Origin: Luidia sarsii
Lineage: Eukaryota > Echinodermata > Asteroidea > Paxillosida > Luidiidae
Direction: 5' to 3'
NCBI GenBank assembly: GCA_949987565.1
Contig: OX465113.1
Location: 6,446,551-6,510,550 of the forward strand
DNA length: 64,000 bases
Below, in pieces: positions 22,060 to 33,774 of the stretch. Position 1 is the first letter of the stretch. Each line of letters begins with the position of its first letter. Made by a program: the position numbers and the translations under genes. The notes beneath the pieces are model-generated. The model ran no database searches. It was not told the origin of the DNA and saw nothing but the letters and a program-made list of their open reading frames with translations.

Positions 22060-24800
22060 TATCGCTTCTATGCAGGGAAATGGCGCGGTCAAGGAGGAGC
22101 CATTGCAGTCTTTCCTCATTAGTAGTTTGCTAGCTCGATTCCCTCTCAAAGAGATCCTTCGACTTTTCTTCTACTTTTGTTATTTTCAAACTCCACTGGA
22201 CTGTTATAACTATTTACTTTGTGTACTTGTTTGTGTTTTAGTATCTCTAGCTTTCCTCGTTTATTTTCATGTTCACCCAAAATAGTAAAAATTATTTATT
22301 TAATGAGAGCGATGCAAATAATTGTTCAAATTGTCATGAAAATTCTGATAACAATGTCATGTGCGATGATATCAATCTATTTCATTCTGCAACTAACTCC
22401 AGGTATTTCTCCATCGATCAATTCCCTAGCGCTGTTAACGATAGATCCATACCTATGCTGCATATTAATATAAGAAGCCTTCAGAAAAATTTCAATTTTT
22501 CGATCATTGCTCTTTCAGAAACCTGGCTTAAATTTACTCCTAGTTACTATTCTTTGCCTGGATATGAGCTCTTTGTAAACAATAGACGAGGTTCAAAAGC
22601 CGGAGGTGGGGTTGCTCTCTGTCTCATGTGATTTGAACGTTAGTACTAGGGAAGAGTTAACATTTTCAGATGAAACCCTTGATTCCTTATTCGTTGAGAT
22701 TACTTTTCCTAAGGCTCAAAATGTCACTGCTGGCGTCATTTACAAAGCACCCTCTGCTGAACATAAGATGTTTATAACCACTTTTCAAAGTATCTGCTCT
22801 AGAACTATATCTAATCATAATATCAAACCCTGTATCATCGCAGGAGACTTTAATATCAATCTCCTTAATAATTCCAATCCAAATTCACAATCCTTCAGCG
22901 ACCTACTTACATCTTATTCTTTCCTTCCTTAATTGATAAGCCCATCCGTATTACCGATAGCTCTGCAACACTAATAGATAATATCTTAACAAATATTCTG
23001 CCTTCTCCCAAATCAGGAATCTTATTGGCTGACATCTCGGATCACTTTCCGATTTTTTTTGTTTACGCAGACTAACTTAAACCGATGATACCATCAACAA
23101 TACCAGATACTCTTATTCTCGCGATTTCTCCAACATTAATCTTCAAAGATTCAATGATGATTTGTGTTCCAGCGATTGGGACGATGTAATATCCTGTGGT
23201 AATCCGGAAATTGCATTTAATAAGTTCATTAGTAAATTCAATCACTTATATGATAAAAATATACCACCTATCCGACATATCCACAAATCTCCAAATAGTC
23301 GTACAACCAAATCACCATGGATCACTACTAAAGTCACTTCTTAAAGCCATAGAGGAAAAATAAACTCTATTGCTACTATTTATCCCACCCCACGATCCCA
23401 AATAAAACCAAATACACTAAATATAAAAATATACTAACCACTCTTTTACATTCTTCATAAACTTGATATTATGCTCGTCAGTTTCAACAGGAAAAGAACA
23501 ACATCCACAATACGTGGAAAATAATCAATTCGGTTTTGAATACTTCAAAAAGACCCCGCTAAGCAATAAAGGGTATCGTCTCGGATGGCAAAATAATGAT
23601 CAATGGCACTACTCACATTGCAAACTGTTTTAATGACTACTTTAAAAATATAGGCCCAAATCTCATTTGCCAGTGGTTCCCCAAGCATTCACTCATCCAG
23701 CAAATTCTCAGACAACCTGACCAATCCTAATTCTCACTCTATTTTTTGTCCCGACAGACGAACATGAAGTTATTGACATCGTCTGCAATTTGCAAAACAA
23801 AACAAGTTCTGGCCACGACTCAATTAACGTCTACCTAATTAAAAAAAACTAGAACTGCGATTTGCAGACCTCTTACATCATTAATTTGTCCCTCTTAACT
23901 GGTATTGTTCCCTCACAACTTAAAGTCGCAAAAGTCATTCCGGTCTACAGAAAGGGTGATCCAACTAATATCTGTAACTACAGACCCATATCTATACTCG
24001 CATGCTTTTCCGAGATTTTCTAAAAATGTGCTTATGCTCGTACCATGAAATACCTAGATAAATATAATATTTTGAACAATTCACAATTTGGATTTCGTAG
24101 AAAACATTCCACAGCTCACGCCCTTCATGATGTTATAGACAAGGTCTCCTGTGCAATTGACAAAGCTCAACACACCTTTTCCTTGATCTCTCTAAAGCCT
24201 TTGACACCATAGATCACGATATTCTGCTACACAAACTATCATGAATATCCCACCACCCTGAATCTGTGAAGCGTGGAGTGGCCAAGTGCCTCGTTGACCG
24301 TGCAGCGCGTTTGGTTACCAAACCGCGCTGTACAGCCTCAGAGAAACGCCATGTGCACACTGCACTTACATCGAACCCAATACATGTATGTCTCTATCGA
24401 TGGAAACTGTTCAAACTTATGTTATTTATCCCACGGCGTACCTCAAGGATCAATTTTAGGACCATTCATATATGTATAGTTTGTATAGTTTTCTATGTGT
24501 TTTGTGTTAATACTAAGGATTAAGTGTTCTATTGATTGGTTGCTTCACTTGCATTGAGCCCTCTCCCTGCCGTTTACGGTCTAAATTAGCATGAGCATTC
24601 CTTTTCCGGCTCAGTGCAAGTGTTGCAATGGGGCCCAACACATAAAAGCTGTGCTTCTTGATGGTCCCTCTGCAGTATCACATTCATGTTTATTTATGTT
24701 AAGTTATGAATTAAGGTGCCAGTCCTTTCCCTATTAATTTTGCCTATTCATTCTTTGTGATGTACGTTCTGTGATATGTGCCTTGTTGGTTGATGCTGTG
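22060..24800 (+). mobile_element. Decayed LINE (CR1/jockey-type) retrotransposon
   Basis: Frameshifted ORF2 remnants in order. An APE-type endonuclease spans about 22440-23080 (LHINIRSLQKNF, IALSETWL, then IIAGDFNINLL and DISDHFPIFF). Reverse transcriptase fragments span about 23880-24475 (VAKVIPVYRKGDPTNICNYR, NSQFGFRRKHSTAHAL, then GVPQGSILGP). The YxDD region and RT C-terminus are absent. A 3' UTR-like A/T-rich tail runs to about 24800. Several stops and shifts make it inactive. An unrelated Penelope-like segment sits at about 24261-24380. Confidence 0.9.
24261..24380 (+). mobile_element. Penelope-like fragment inside the LINE
   Basis: Encodes SVKRGVAKCLVDRAARLVTK plus a short Ser/Glu/Arg stretch, a segment characteristic of the region after RT in Penelope-like elements, and not of LINE ORF2. 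It separates the LINE FDTIDHDILLHK-like part from GVPQGSILGP. Confidence 0.6.
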
Positions 24801-25669
24801 GAAAAGAAATACTAAACTAAAATAAATTTAGTGTGAAGTGGACTCGCAAATGTTTTAGTATGGGGTATTTTTATAATGTAGAATAAGTTATGCTTAAGGC
24901 AACTGGGGGTTTTATTTTCTGTGTACTTTGGAATATTTGGGGCTTTAATTGTGGAGGGAAGCTTCTCAAAATCCTTATTATATTTGGCTTGGATGACAAC
25001 ACCTTTTGGAGGCATTTTTTTCCTAGGAGTAAATCTAAGAACACAAAAGAATATCAGAAATGGTCCTAACAATATACAGGGGTACTTCTTTCTATGATAG
25101 CTTGAATTAGTGACCTTCGGTAGAGTTTGCTTAGCTCCATGCATTTAGCCTGGTCTGTTGTCTAGTACTTTTCTTTATAATAAAGTTAGTGGAGTGCAAA
25201 TGTATCTGATGCATTACAGAGCACACACCAGTTTAATAAGCATCTCCTTTTTTAAAGACCTCATTTTTCTTCCATACGTTGGTCAAAGCCAGTACATGTA
25301 TCTTATCCCAATTCTGATTATCAAAAAAGTTCCAGGTTTGAAGACACATTCAAGAAACTCCAGCACAGGTATATGGTGCATACAGCACATCTCTCTTTTT
25401 ATATAAAATCTTTAAGCTTCACTTCAAAAAATTATGAAACAAAACACTCAATAGACCACAGTCCACACACAAGCTTTACTTGAACATCCACTTATTTATT
25501 TGCAAGTTGTGTGAAGAATCTTCATCATTAGTAACATCAACAAATATAATGACAATGTCACAGATTTTGTCACAGATGAAATCTCATTGAAGAGTTTATC
25601 CAATATATATACTGGTTATGTGATCCGGTCTGGAACCTGTTTTCCATGCCATGTGAATTGTTGTGTTGA
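24801..25669. other. Intergenic between the LINE and RPL37 3' end
   Basis: A/T-rich, with minus-strand frames lacking recognisable domains. No exon signals convincing enough to report. Confidence 0.4.
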
Positions 25670-25675
25670 TTTATT
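25670..25675 (-). promoter_or_regulatory. RPL37 polyadenylation signal AATAAA
   Basis: On the minus strand the stop TAG is followed by ACAAG and then AATAAA, so the hexamer begins 5 nt after the stop. This implies a very short 3' UTR, as is common for ribosomal protein mRNAs. Confidence 0.75.
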
Positions 25676-25680
25676 CTTGT

Positions 25681-25744
25681 CTATGGTTTGGCCGCAGCAC
25701 CGCGTTGCTTCGGTTTGGGCTTGGTCCCCTCACGGAAACCATTC
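25681..25744 (-). CDS. RPL37: RPL37 terminal coding exon 4
   Basis: Acceptor TTTCCTCCTTTATAG. Encodes [20 protein letters not shown] then TAG. Confidence 0.95.
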
Positions 25745-28490
25745 CTATAAAGGAGGAAATAAAAAATAACAAACATTTTTCCCACAACTTGTCTGTACAT
25801 CATCTTCATCTTAACCTCAATGCCACAGCTATTTCCTGGTTACGCGATGGTAACATTTTTCATCTTAAGTAACTGAAAAAATCATTAACTCCACTCCTTC
25901 AAATTGAGTGCCAACCTAACTTTTCAAAAGGCAAGCAAACCATGCGTACATGGTCTGGGGAAAAACATCAGTTCTAAATATTAACAAAGACGTGTTTGGA
26001 GACATGTTCAAATGCTGCTACTTAAGAATGATCTAATCCAGGGCCTTTACATTTTTCTTTGAATTTGTGGTTTTAGTTGTTTTGGGGTTGATTTATTTTT
26101 GGCCTGTTGCATTGTTATCTCAGCAGCTGTTTTACTTGTCAAGACTGTAGCGGTCTCGTGGACTATTCAGGTACTTTTGATGCAAAAATAGAAAAGTGAT
26201 TTCACATGTTTATAAAACAATCATGAAACAAAATTAGCTTCATCCTCATTTAAACTCGTAGCCCAAACCTTCCCAAATCCTCTGGGTGGTATTGGAGGAT
26301 AGAGAATGGTTAGTGTTCAGCTCAAAAAAGGATTTTGGAGCATTGATAGTCAAAATTTTGGAATTGTGCTATGTCTACTGTAAGCAGCTTCTTGGGGGGA
26401 GGCATGATTGAGCTGATCAGCAGTCAGTACTAAGTATGGGCCTTGGATACCTTCCCACCCCACCCTTCCCCAACAGTGTCCTTTGAGGAAGTGGGCACCA
26501 CTCATTTCATGTAAATTACAAAATATTGGAGGATTGAGGAAAATCCTCGGTAGAATAGCTAAGGGGTTTTTAGACGTGTATAAAATGTAAGTCAATCAAC
26601 TTATTCACTACACTGTCCTGATAGTTGTGAGATTTTAACAATTGTATCCTACTTACTTGAACCTTCTATGCACAACTTTCATATAACGCATGCGTCCAGT
26701 TCCTGTAGTCTTTCTTCTCTTAGCCTTCATGCTCCAGTTATCTGTGGTAACATTTGAAGACAGATGTTTACATAAGTTTCTTATTCCTTAACCCCTTCAC
26801 AGCGGGATTATTTTAGTGCCAATGGCCAGCACAGTGCCATTTCAAAATCTCGCTAAACAATCAGAGAACAATAAACCTGCAAAATAAATCAAATGAATCA
26901 AATGTGGTACAGTAGGAAGTCTGCATGGCTTTTGTCGAGGGATTATCAGCCCTCAAAGATTGGCCTTTTGTGTGTAGTCCAATGGAGCGTCGGCTGTGCG
27001 ACACGACTCCGAGAACTGTGTGTGCTGCTACCCTTTGACCGCAAACATTCCTGCACTGCAGCGGACAAAGGATCCAGCTGGACGTCCTCAACAGAGCATG
27101 CAATTTGCGGTAAAGACAGTGGGTGCATTCCATAGTCTCTCTGGTGACCGCATTGGGTGTGGGGCAGGCTAGCACACTGTCTGCCGTAGAAGGGCGCAGA
27201 CCCTCGATCACAATGAAGCCCCATAATAGCACCAATGTTACCGCTGATCTGGCAATTCATGCAGCAACTGACGACAAAAAAGGTGTTTGTCATGATACAT
27301 ATTCCTGAAAAGAGTCTTTGTCTACAGTTTGGACAAAAGCAGCATCCAAATTTTAAAACCCAATATGCATGCATAGCGGCTTCCCGGCTCGAAGGGGTTA
27401 AGAAGCTGAAACAATGGTGAATCAGATGAGCCCACATAATAAACACTTGAACTATTGATGAACTTTTTCATATGGCAATGATTTAAACAATCATTTTAAA
27501 ACAGCTATGCTTCATTTCTGTGACAGGTTAAACCCAGTTAGGCATCTTCAGTGTAGAAGTCGTGGGTATAATGAAAATCTTTTTTAATTCATGCAATTTT
27601 GAGTCTCAGAAGGACCTTTGTGGGTTGGTCATGTAATCATCATGGCACTTTATGCGTGGTGCATGAGGTCTCATCACTGACTCAAAACTACATTGACTTG
27701 CGGTAAAAAAAGACCAACGTACAATAAGAGGTTATGTTGCAAGCTAACATATATTGATGTGCTGGACCCAATTAAGACACTACTTGATCTCGGTATCTCC
27801 TGTCATGTAACACGTAACTAATCATCTACTCCCTTGATGGTTATTTTCATACTCCTGAATGTCACACACATGGTGAGCACTAGAGAAAAACCAAGCCTTC
27901 AGTGAAGCCATAACAATGTCTATTGCAGCGTTACAGAACGTAAATGCACCAGTGGAAGCAAACACCAGACGATATGCGTACCACACTTATACTTGTATAT
28001 GAGACGATTCTAGACTACAGTAGACTTTATCTAATCGTTCGTGGATCCAAAAAGCACGGACGTGAATAAGTGACATGGATAACATGGCGAAATTGCAAAC
28101 TCAGTTCAAGCATCTTTTGTTATGCCCTGCACACTAGTGAAAATTCTGGCATATGTATTGCGCAGTCATCTGGCACTATTTTTCACGGTCCATTGACAAG
28201 TTGTTGGATGATTTTTGTTCCATCTTCATGATGTTCTGTTAATGTAACAAACAATTGTACCACAAACCTTTGGTTTACGTTCGGAGTAAAATGAGGTAAT
28301 ACTACCAAACTTCAGGTGAAAAAGTACTTTGATGAAGACAGATGGAATACTCACAGCTTCGAATCTTTTTAGCTGGATAGCCACAGCTAGCACATCGTTT
28401 CTTCTGGATGTGATAGCTACGGCGCCCACATCGCCGACAGAAGGTGTGGGTCTTGTTGTGCCGCTTACCAAAACTGGAAGTTCCCTTTGT
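25681..28490 (-). CDS. RPL37: 60S ribosomal protein L37 (eL37), initiator exon not located
   Basis: A zinc-ribbon protein of the large ribosomal subunit that binds 28S rRNA. Minus-strand coding exons: 28490-28355, 26741-26657, 25744-25681. Phases agree (0 in; 1 and 2 between exons) and, with an ATG, give 95 aa; animal L37 is about 97. Sequence features: [16 protein letters not shown], zinc cysteines at about 19, 22, 34 and 37 (CRRC, CASC), then [20 protein letters not shown] and a basic tail [11 protein letters not shown]. The first coding exon should be only ATG, spliced to ACA AAG. I did not find it with confidence; ATG followed by GTAATG on minus near 32578-32582 is one weak candidate. Introns contain a C/D snoRNA and a MITE. 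Confidence 0.95.
26657..26741 (-). CDS. RPL37: RPL37 coding exon 3
   Basis: Acceptor TTACCACAG, donor GTAAGT. Encodes [20 protein letters not shown] then KVVHRRF, the most conserved part of L37. Phase 1 in, phase 2 out. Confidence 0.96.
26792..27397. mobile_element. TTAA-flanked MITE, 606 bp, in RPL37 intron
   Basis: TTAA at 26788-26791 and 27398-27401. Termini CCCCTTCACAGCGGG and CCGGCTCGAAGGGG are inverted. Same family as 8848-9504. Confidence 0.88.
27597..27687 (-). ncRNA. Intronic C/D-box snoRNA in RPL37
   Basis: Read on the minus strand, which is the RPL37 sense strand: terminal stem TTTTGAGTC, box C GTGATGA (27677-27671), internal box C' ATGATGA (27643-27637), box D CTGA (27609-27606), then GACTCAAAA, which pairs perfectly (9 bp) with the 5' stem. 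Total 91 nt. The antisense element upstream of box D would be within ACCCACAAAGGTCCTT. A box D' is not obvious. C/D snoRNAs are normally processed from introns of translation-related host genes, and human RPL37 hosts SNORD72, but I cannot assert orthology. It would guide rRNA 2'-O-methylation in the nucleolus. Confidence 0.8.
27698..28354. other. Rest of the RPL37 intron, nothing further seen
   Basis: No second C/D box pair or exon detected. Confidence 0.4.
28355..28490 (-). CDS. RPL37: RPL37 coding exon 2
   Basis: Acceptor TTCTGTATTTTTAG, donor GTGAGT. Encodes [20 protein letters not shown] and the second half of the CxxC zinc ribbon ([16 protein letters not shown]). Ends phase 1. Confidence 0.95.
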
Positions 28491-28993
28491 CTAAAAATAC
28501 AGAAAATCAAAGAAAGGACCATAAATGAACCACAAAATATGAAGAAGAAAAACACAAGGGCTATGTTCTCTCATGTTCTCTGCACTGGTACTGGTACTGG
28601 AGTACCGTAAAATCCCGAATATAATGCGCACCCGTGTATAATGTGCACCCCCAACTTTCGCCTTCACCAAAAGGAGAAAAAAAAAGGTGGCATTGATTGC
28701 AGAGTCCATTGTAAAGTTGTTTCCATCCCACAGTGGGAAGGATGATCACAAAAGTCCATTATTTCGAGCCTAAGAGAGCATAAAGTGGGGAGGATCCTCA
28801 CCCTCCGAATAAAAAAATCCAATTGAGCCCAAGTTACCTCGCCATGACCCGGGAGAGTTTGCGGTGGGGACGATGAATGAAAGCTCCATTGTTAAAATGT
28901 GATGCAATGTAAGGTCAGCTTCCCTAAAAAAAATTCTTCCACAGTGGGAAGGGATGATCGCCCTCCCAATGAAAACATCCATTTGAGCCCAAA

Positions 28994-30098
28994 GGCCTTT
29001 TCACACTATCTTCGCTTCGAACCGGGTTGAAACCTACCCGGTTCCGCTCCGGTTCAGCCTTGGCTGTTTTCGACCCGGTTCACAGAGACGAAACGTTCAC
29101 ACTGTTCATGACACAAACCGGCCGCGGCGTGAACTGGGTAACTTTCAATCCGGATACAGCCGTGCGTATTCACACTACGAACTCTCAACACGGATCATGT
29201 GCGGCACCTGCGTGCTGTGGTGATTTTCTCGCTCCCACAATGCCTTGCGACGCGCCAAGCGGCCGGATGTACCAGTAAAAAATAAGAAGACTCCACACGC
29301 TTTCGCGAAAATATTTTCGTGAAGCATGCGCGATTTAGAAATGTTGGTAGGCCCCCCTAATTTGCGCATTTCACGAAAAGCTTTCGCGAAGCATTCGCGA
29401 AGAAGGCAAGAAGCAACTCCCCTAAATGAAATAACGACGAAACATTGTATGGCACCACCTATGTAATTGCTGCAGTGCCCTCAAATTTGGATGATTTTCA
29501 CAGCAACAAATTTCCGTACCCGCACAGTGCCGCCGTGCCCTTTTGCCTTTCGGCCGACGGGATACTGTTGGGCAGATGGGACTACCGGCCGCCGCACGGC
29601 TGTTAGCACAGCGCGCGTAAAATAGAATCCAGACTGCTGTGAAACATTTCGCATTCTATGCACAACATTGGTTGCACGATAGATAGATTGCACAACAACA
29701 CGTGGTTGAGTTGTGTGCGAAAGTAGAACCATAGAAAGAGCTGTCAAAGTTTGCGCGACCGTTAGCACAGCGCGCATTAACAGAATCCAGACTGCTGTTA
29801 AACATTGCGCATTCTGTGCACAACGGTACGTACTGTGTGGGTGTCAACAAACTTTTCGTCTGTGGGTACGTGTTCTTCCGCGGAGTTTCGCGCCACACAA
29901 CTCAACCCGGATCGGCAGTAGTGATCTCAACCCGGGGCGGTTCACACTATTGTGTTCGAACCGGTTCAAGCTGAAAAATGCATTTTCAATCCTGATCGAG
30001 ATTTTCAACCCTGGTCCCTGCCAGGGTTGGTTTCGAGCCGGCTAGAGCATGCTACCCGGTTCGGAACCGGGTTGAAATTTTAGTAGTGTGAAAAGGGT
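28994..30098. mobile_element. DNA-transposon-like MITE with TTTTCACACTA ends
   Basis: GGCCTTTTCACACTA at the left and TAGTGTGAAAAGGG at the right are inverted, and next to them CCGGGTTGAAACC-type sequence is also inverted. The interior has a direct duplication (29598-29665 and 29760-29827) sharing TTAGCACAGCGCGC and AGAATCCAGACTGCTGT. No transposase; superfamily unknown. Confidence 0.7.
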
Positions 30099-30249
30099 TG
30101 AAAAAAATCTCGGGGTCGGAACTGGTGTGCGCATGCAGTGCGATGTCCCGGACGTTGCTTTGCACTGCTGTTCAGGAAACAGTCGTAGAGCTCAACGCGT
30201 GCAAGCGCGCGCGCACACTTCCGCAGACCACTCTGCACCCGGACCTGGT

Positions 30250-30605
30250 GACGTCATCCAGTTTTCAAATCCAAGATGGCCACCCTAACTCGGCTCGTCA
30301 ACCCGTTCTCGGTCAACTGAGGGGAATTTTCTCCCTTTTCCCGAACGTGACTAAAACAAAATGACCAATATTAGAATCTGTAATTCTCACTGAATCCTCA
30401 ATGGGCGCGTAGGACGGTTTCACGGGTGTTTTTTTGGGGGGTAAACCTGGGGATTTCGGTCGGGGGTAATTTTCAAAGATGACATTACAGAGATTTCAGA
30501 CGATGCAGGAGCATTATGCATAGCCATGATCCTTGGACCCTACAGTCAACCGTCCCTTTCAAAATTTGGTAAAAATAAAGGGTGACTTGTCGGGTCCAAG
30601 TTACT
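30250..30605. repeat. Solo arm of the palindromic element family
   Basis: Direct-orientation homologue of the arm at about 31140-31390 (AAGATGGCC, CTGAGGGGAAATTT-like, TTTCACGGGYGTTTT) ending in GGGTCCAAGTTACTCGGAC. Confidence 0.7.
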
Positions 30606-30662
30606 CGGACTAACTAGTACTAGTAGTAAAACTAGTACGAGATTGTAAGTATAAGAAACAGT

Positions 30663-32227
30663 AGTCCGAGTAACTTGGACCCTTACAATCACCCTTTTTA
30701 AAAAATTTGAGATATCGGGCGATGTAGGATCCAAGAAAAACTGCTCGGAATCACGTCAAACTAACTATGTGTTCGACTCCATGACTACCCCCGACCAAAA
30801 CCCCCAGATTTTACCCCCAAAACACCCGTGAAACCGTCCCACGCACCCATCGTTGGATTAAGTGAGAATCAGCGATTTCAATACTGGTCATTTGTTTTAC
30901 TCACGTTTGGGGAAAAAGGAGAAATTTTCCCTCAGGTTATCGAGAAGATTCTCTCCCGTCCAACGAGCCAAAATGCAGCGGCCGTCTTTGATTTTTAACG
31001 GCACACGCAAACGCTACACGCAAATCGATGACGTTTTGACAGGTCTGTGTGCGCATTGGGTCTGTGTGAGTGTGTGCGCGCGCACACATGCGTTGACCCT
31101 ATGGTCGCGCAAAACGTCATCGATTTGCGTGTATACCGTTTCAATTTGAAATCAAAGATGGCCGCCGCATTTTGGCTCGTCGGACGGGAGAGAATCTTCT
31201 TGATCACCTGAGGGGAAATTTCTCCTTTTTCCCCAAACGTGAGTAAAACAAATGACCAGTATTGAAATCGCTGATTCTCACTTATTCCAAAGATGGGTGC
31301 GTGGGACGGGCGGGACGGGTTTCACGGGCGTTTTCGGGGTAAAATCTAAAGGTTTTGGTCAGGGGTAGTCATGGAGTCGAACACATAGTTAGTTTGACGG
31401 GATTCCGAGCAGTTTTTCCTGGACTCTACATCGCCCGAAATCTCAAATTTTTTAAAACGCAGTGGCTATTGTTACGGCAGCCGTAACGCAACTTCTATTT
31501 TCTATAGTTACGGCACTGCAACTGCGCAAGCGCGAGGACACATGCCAGATCGAACCACGCCGGCCGTAACATGTACACTGATTTTGGAAGCACGATGTTA
31601 GCTGGCGACGCTGCCGTCCAGCCGTCGTGCTTGATCTTAATTTGTTGCATTTGCATGATACATTTGTCATTATTTATTGCCACTGTTTAATTAAAGAAAA
31701 TTACAACGTAGATTTATACTTATACTTATAGGTATAATAGTTTTATAATTTGTATAGTGGTCTTTTAAACCTCCCTAAAATCGAATGACTTATCGTATTT
31801 TCTGCCGCCACAGCATGCACGCACGCAAAGTCAGTACATGTACAGTGCATCGCTGACGACTTTGTTAGCGACCCGTTTTTTTGCCGATCTCAACGTGCGA
31901 GAGCTTCTTAATCTTATATACATGATTGTAAAAGACACCTTTTTCCATTCCGATAATGACAGGGATATTGCTTCAAGACAAGCAAAATATGTGCCTACAG
32001 CTAGAGAATTTGCCATGTTTCTTGTGCCTGTACTGAGGGCGCTGCCTGTGCATGTGGGGTTTAACAAAATCTGACATGTCCTCGCGCTTGCGCAGTTGCA
32101 GTGCGTTAAGTCGTAACTACAGTACAGAAAATGGAAGTTGCGTTACGGCTGCCGTAACAATACTCAATAGCCACGGCGTTTTTAAAAAGGGCCATTGTAA
32201 CTTGTAAGGGTCCAAGTTACTCGGACT
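30663..32227. mobile_element. 1.56-kb palindromic element, AGTCCGAGTAACTTGGACC ends
   Basis: AGTCCGAGTAACTTGGACC at 30663 is matched inverted by GGTCCAAGTTACTCGGACT ending at 32227. The left half (about 30700-31455) is itself a giant hairpin with arms of about 370 bp centred near 31075. The right half is occupied by a second element (31457-32180). Confidence 0.85.
31457..32180. mobile_element. Nested element, about 100-bp inverted repeats
   Basis: CGCAGTGGCTATTGTTACGG is matched inverted by CCGTAACAATACTCAATAGC at the right. TIRs include GCGCAAGCGCGAGGACA. Inside, 31838-32074 is a 78-codon plus-strand open frame of unknown significance. Related to 4763-4968. Confidence 0.8.
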
Positions 32228-32639
32228 AAAGAAGTAGTACAGCCTTCCACAAAGACCGTCCTAAAAACGTTGAAACCGTGAATTTACGATGCATGTACAC
32301 GTACGAACTATACTGTATGGTGGCAGACGTGTACTGTGGTAGCCTACACCTACCGAGTACAGCTGCTGTACAACGGTACAAGTGCATGGCGGTGCAAGTA
32401 CGTTGCATTTCATTGGTATTTACGATTATCATCACTTTCATTCTATTACAAGCATAAATACGCAACGGTTTGAATATACAAACACTCTTTATAGGTTTTC
32501 CCATAGATTTTTTCACTAAGGACAACGTATTCATGCAGGATGTAAAGGATTTTAAACGAGATTTCTAAAAATCATTACCATTCTGTTAGCGGCCTACCCG
32601 TGAAAAGAAACACCGCCCTCTAGCGTTATATGTTGTAAT

Positions 32640-32850
32640 ATTGGTTACTCGGCGAGGTTTCGATCCAACTCGGACCGTACCCATGCTAAGTCGGACCCAT
32701 GACAAACTCGGACCCATGCTAAGTCGGACCCACGCTAGCGCTATGGTAAGTCGGACCCATAGAGCTCGTTTATTTATAGAACTCTATGGTCAGACCTATG
32801 CTAAGTCGGACCCATGACCAACTCGGACCCATCCCACTCGGAACCACCAT
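32640..32850. repeat. Degenerate tandem motif AAGTCGGACCCATG
   Basis: At least six scattered copies of (C/A)A(A/C)(G/C)TCGGACCCATG surround a small palindrome CATAGAGCTCGTTTATTTATAGAACTCTATG at 32758-32788. Noncoding. Confidence 0.7.
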
Positions 32851-32911
32851 AATTATTTTTGTGAGCCTGCTCATAGTCATAATACTAGGATTCTGCATGC
32901 GCGCGAATACA

Positions 32912-33597
32912 GGTCAACTCGTACGCGAGCCAACTCGTACGCGACCAACTCGTACGCAGGTCAACTCGTATGCGCCGACTCGTACGCCGACTGACTCGTA
33001 CGCCAACCAACTCGTACGCCGACCAAGTCGTACGCTTGGTGAAATTTGTTTACATTTAAATATATATTTATTTAAATATATATTTATTTTTCATTTATTC
33101 CCGAAAATCTTGAAAGATTTGTTTTTTTTAAATGCTTTGCTGTTAACTTTGTGCGGCATTAGAAAGAAGAAAGGGATAACATAACACCCTCACAACCACG
33201 GCCACGGGTTCAAAGCCATTACTCGATCGGTACTACGCGAGCCACAACAGCGGGCCTCGTGCTGTTGTCCTTGACATCAAGTTTAACAATTCTTCAAGTT
33301 ACTGCTATCGTATATAAGGGATATTCCTCGCCACCTTCTCTTGAAGAACTTGACATTTTTAGTCTACAATGTAGAGCAAATTAATTTAAGCATAAACAAG
33401 ACACCGGGAAATCAATGTTGGATTTATTGTTGTATCGTTTGGCAAAAAGTTTGGCAAGTTATTTCCCGTTTTTCCCGCCTGATACTGATCGATATTGCGG
33501 ACTACGATGAAGAATGCGTGTACGAGTTGGTTGGCGCACGACAGTAGGTCGAGCTACGAGTTGTCACGTACGAGTTGGCTGGCATACGAGTTGACCT
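32912..33597. mobile_element. Foldback-like element 1 with CAACTCGTACGC arrays
   Basis: The left block (32912-33036) is a tandem array of CAACTCGTACGC-type units on +. The right block (33518-33597) has the same unit inverted (GTACGAGTTGG). The unique core is about 480 bp. Inverted ends built of short tandem repeats resemble Drosophila FB and sea-urchin TU elements. Confidence 0.65.
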
Positions 33598-33774
33598 GTT
33601 TCGCTGCATGCTACGGTCACACTGTAAGGCCCTCCTAATTTCTTATATCTTGCTTTTTGATAATTTTGGTCATGTCAGTAAGCAGGTTACAACATTTTCG
33701 CGTAATCATAAGTCCAATGCAAAAATCGAATACAGGTCAACTCGTACGCGTGCTAACCACTAATCTATAGGCCT

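Noticed and set aside
31838..32074. 78-codon ORF as a transposase fragment
   Set aside because: Hydrophobic open frame inside a MITE-like element, but no recognisable motif; mentioned only in the element entry.
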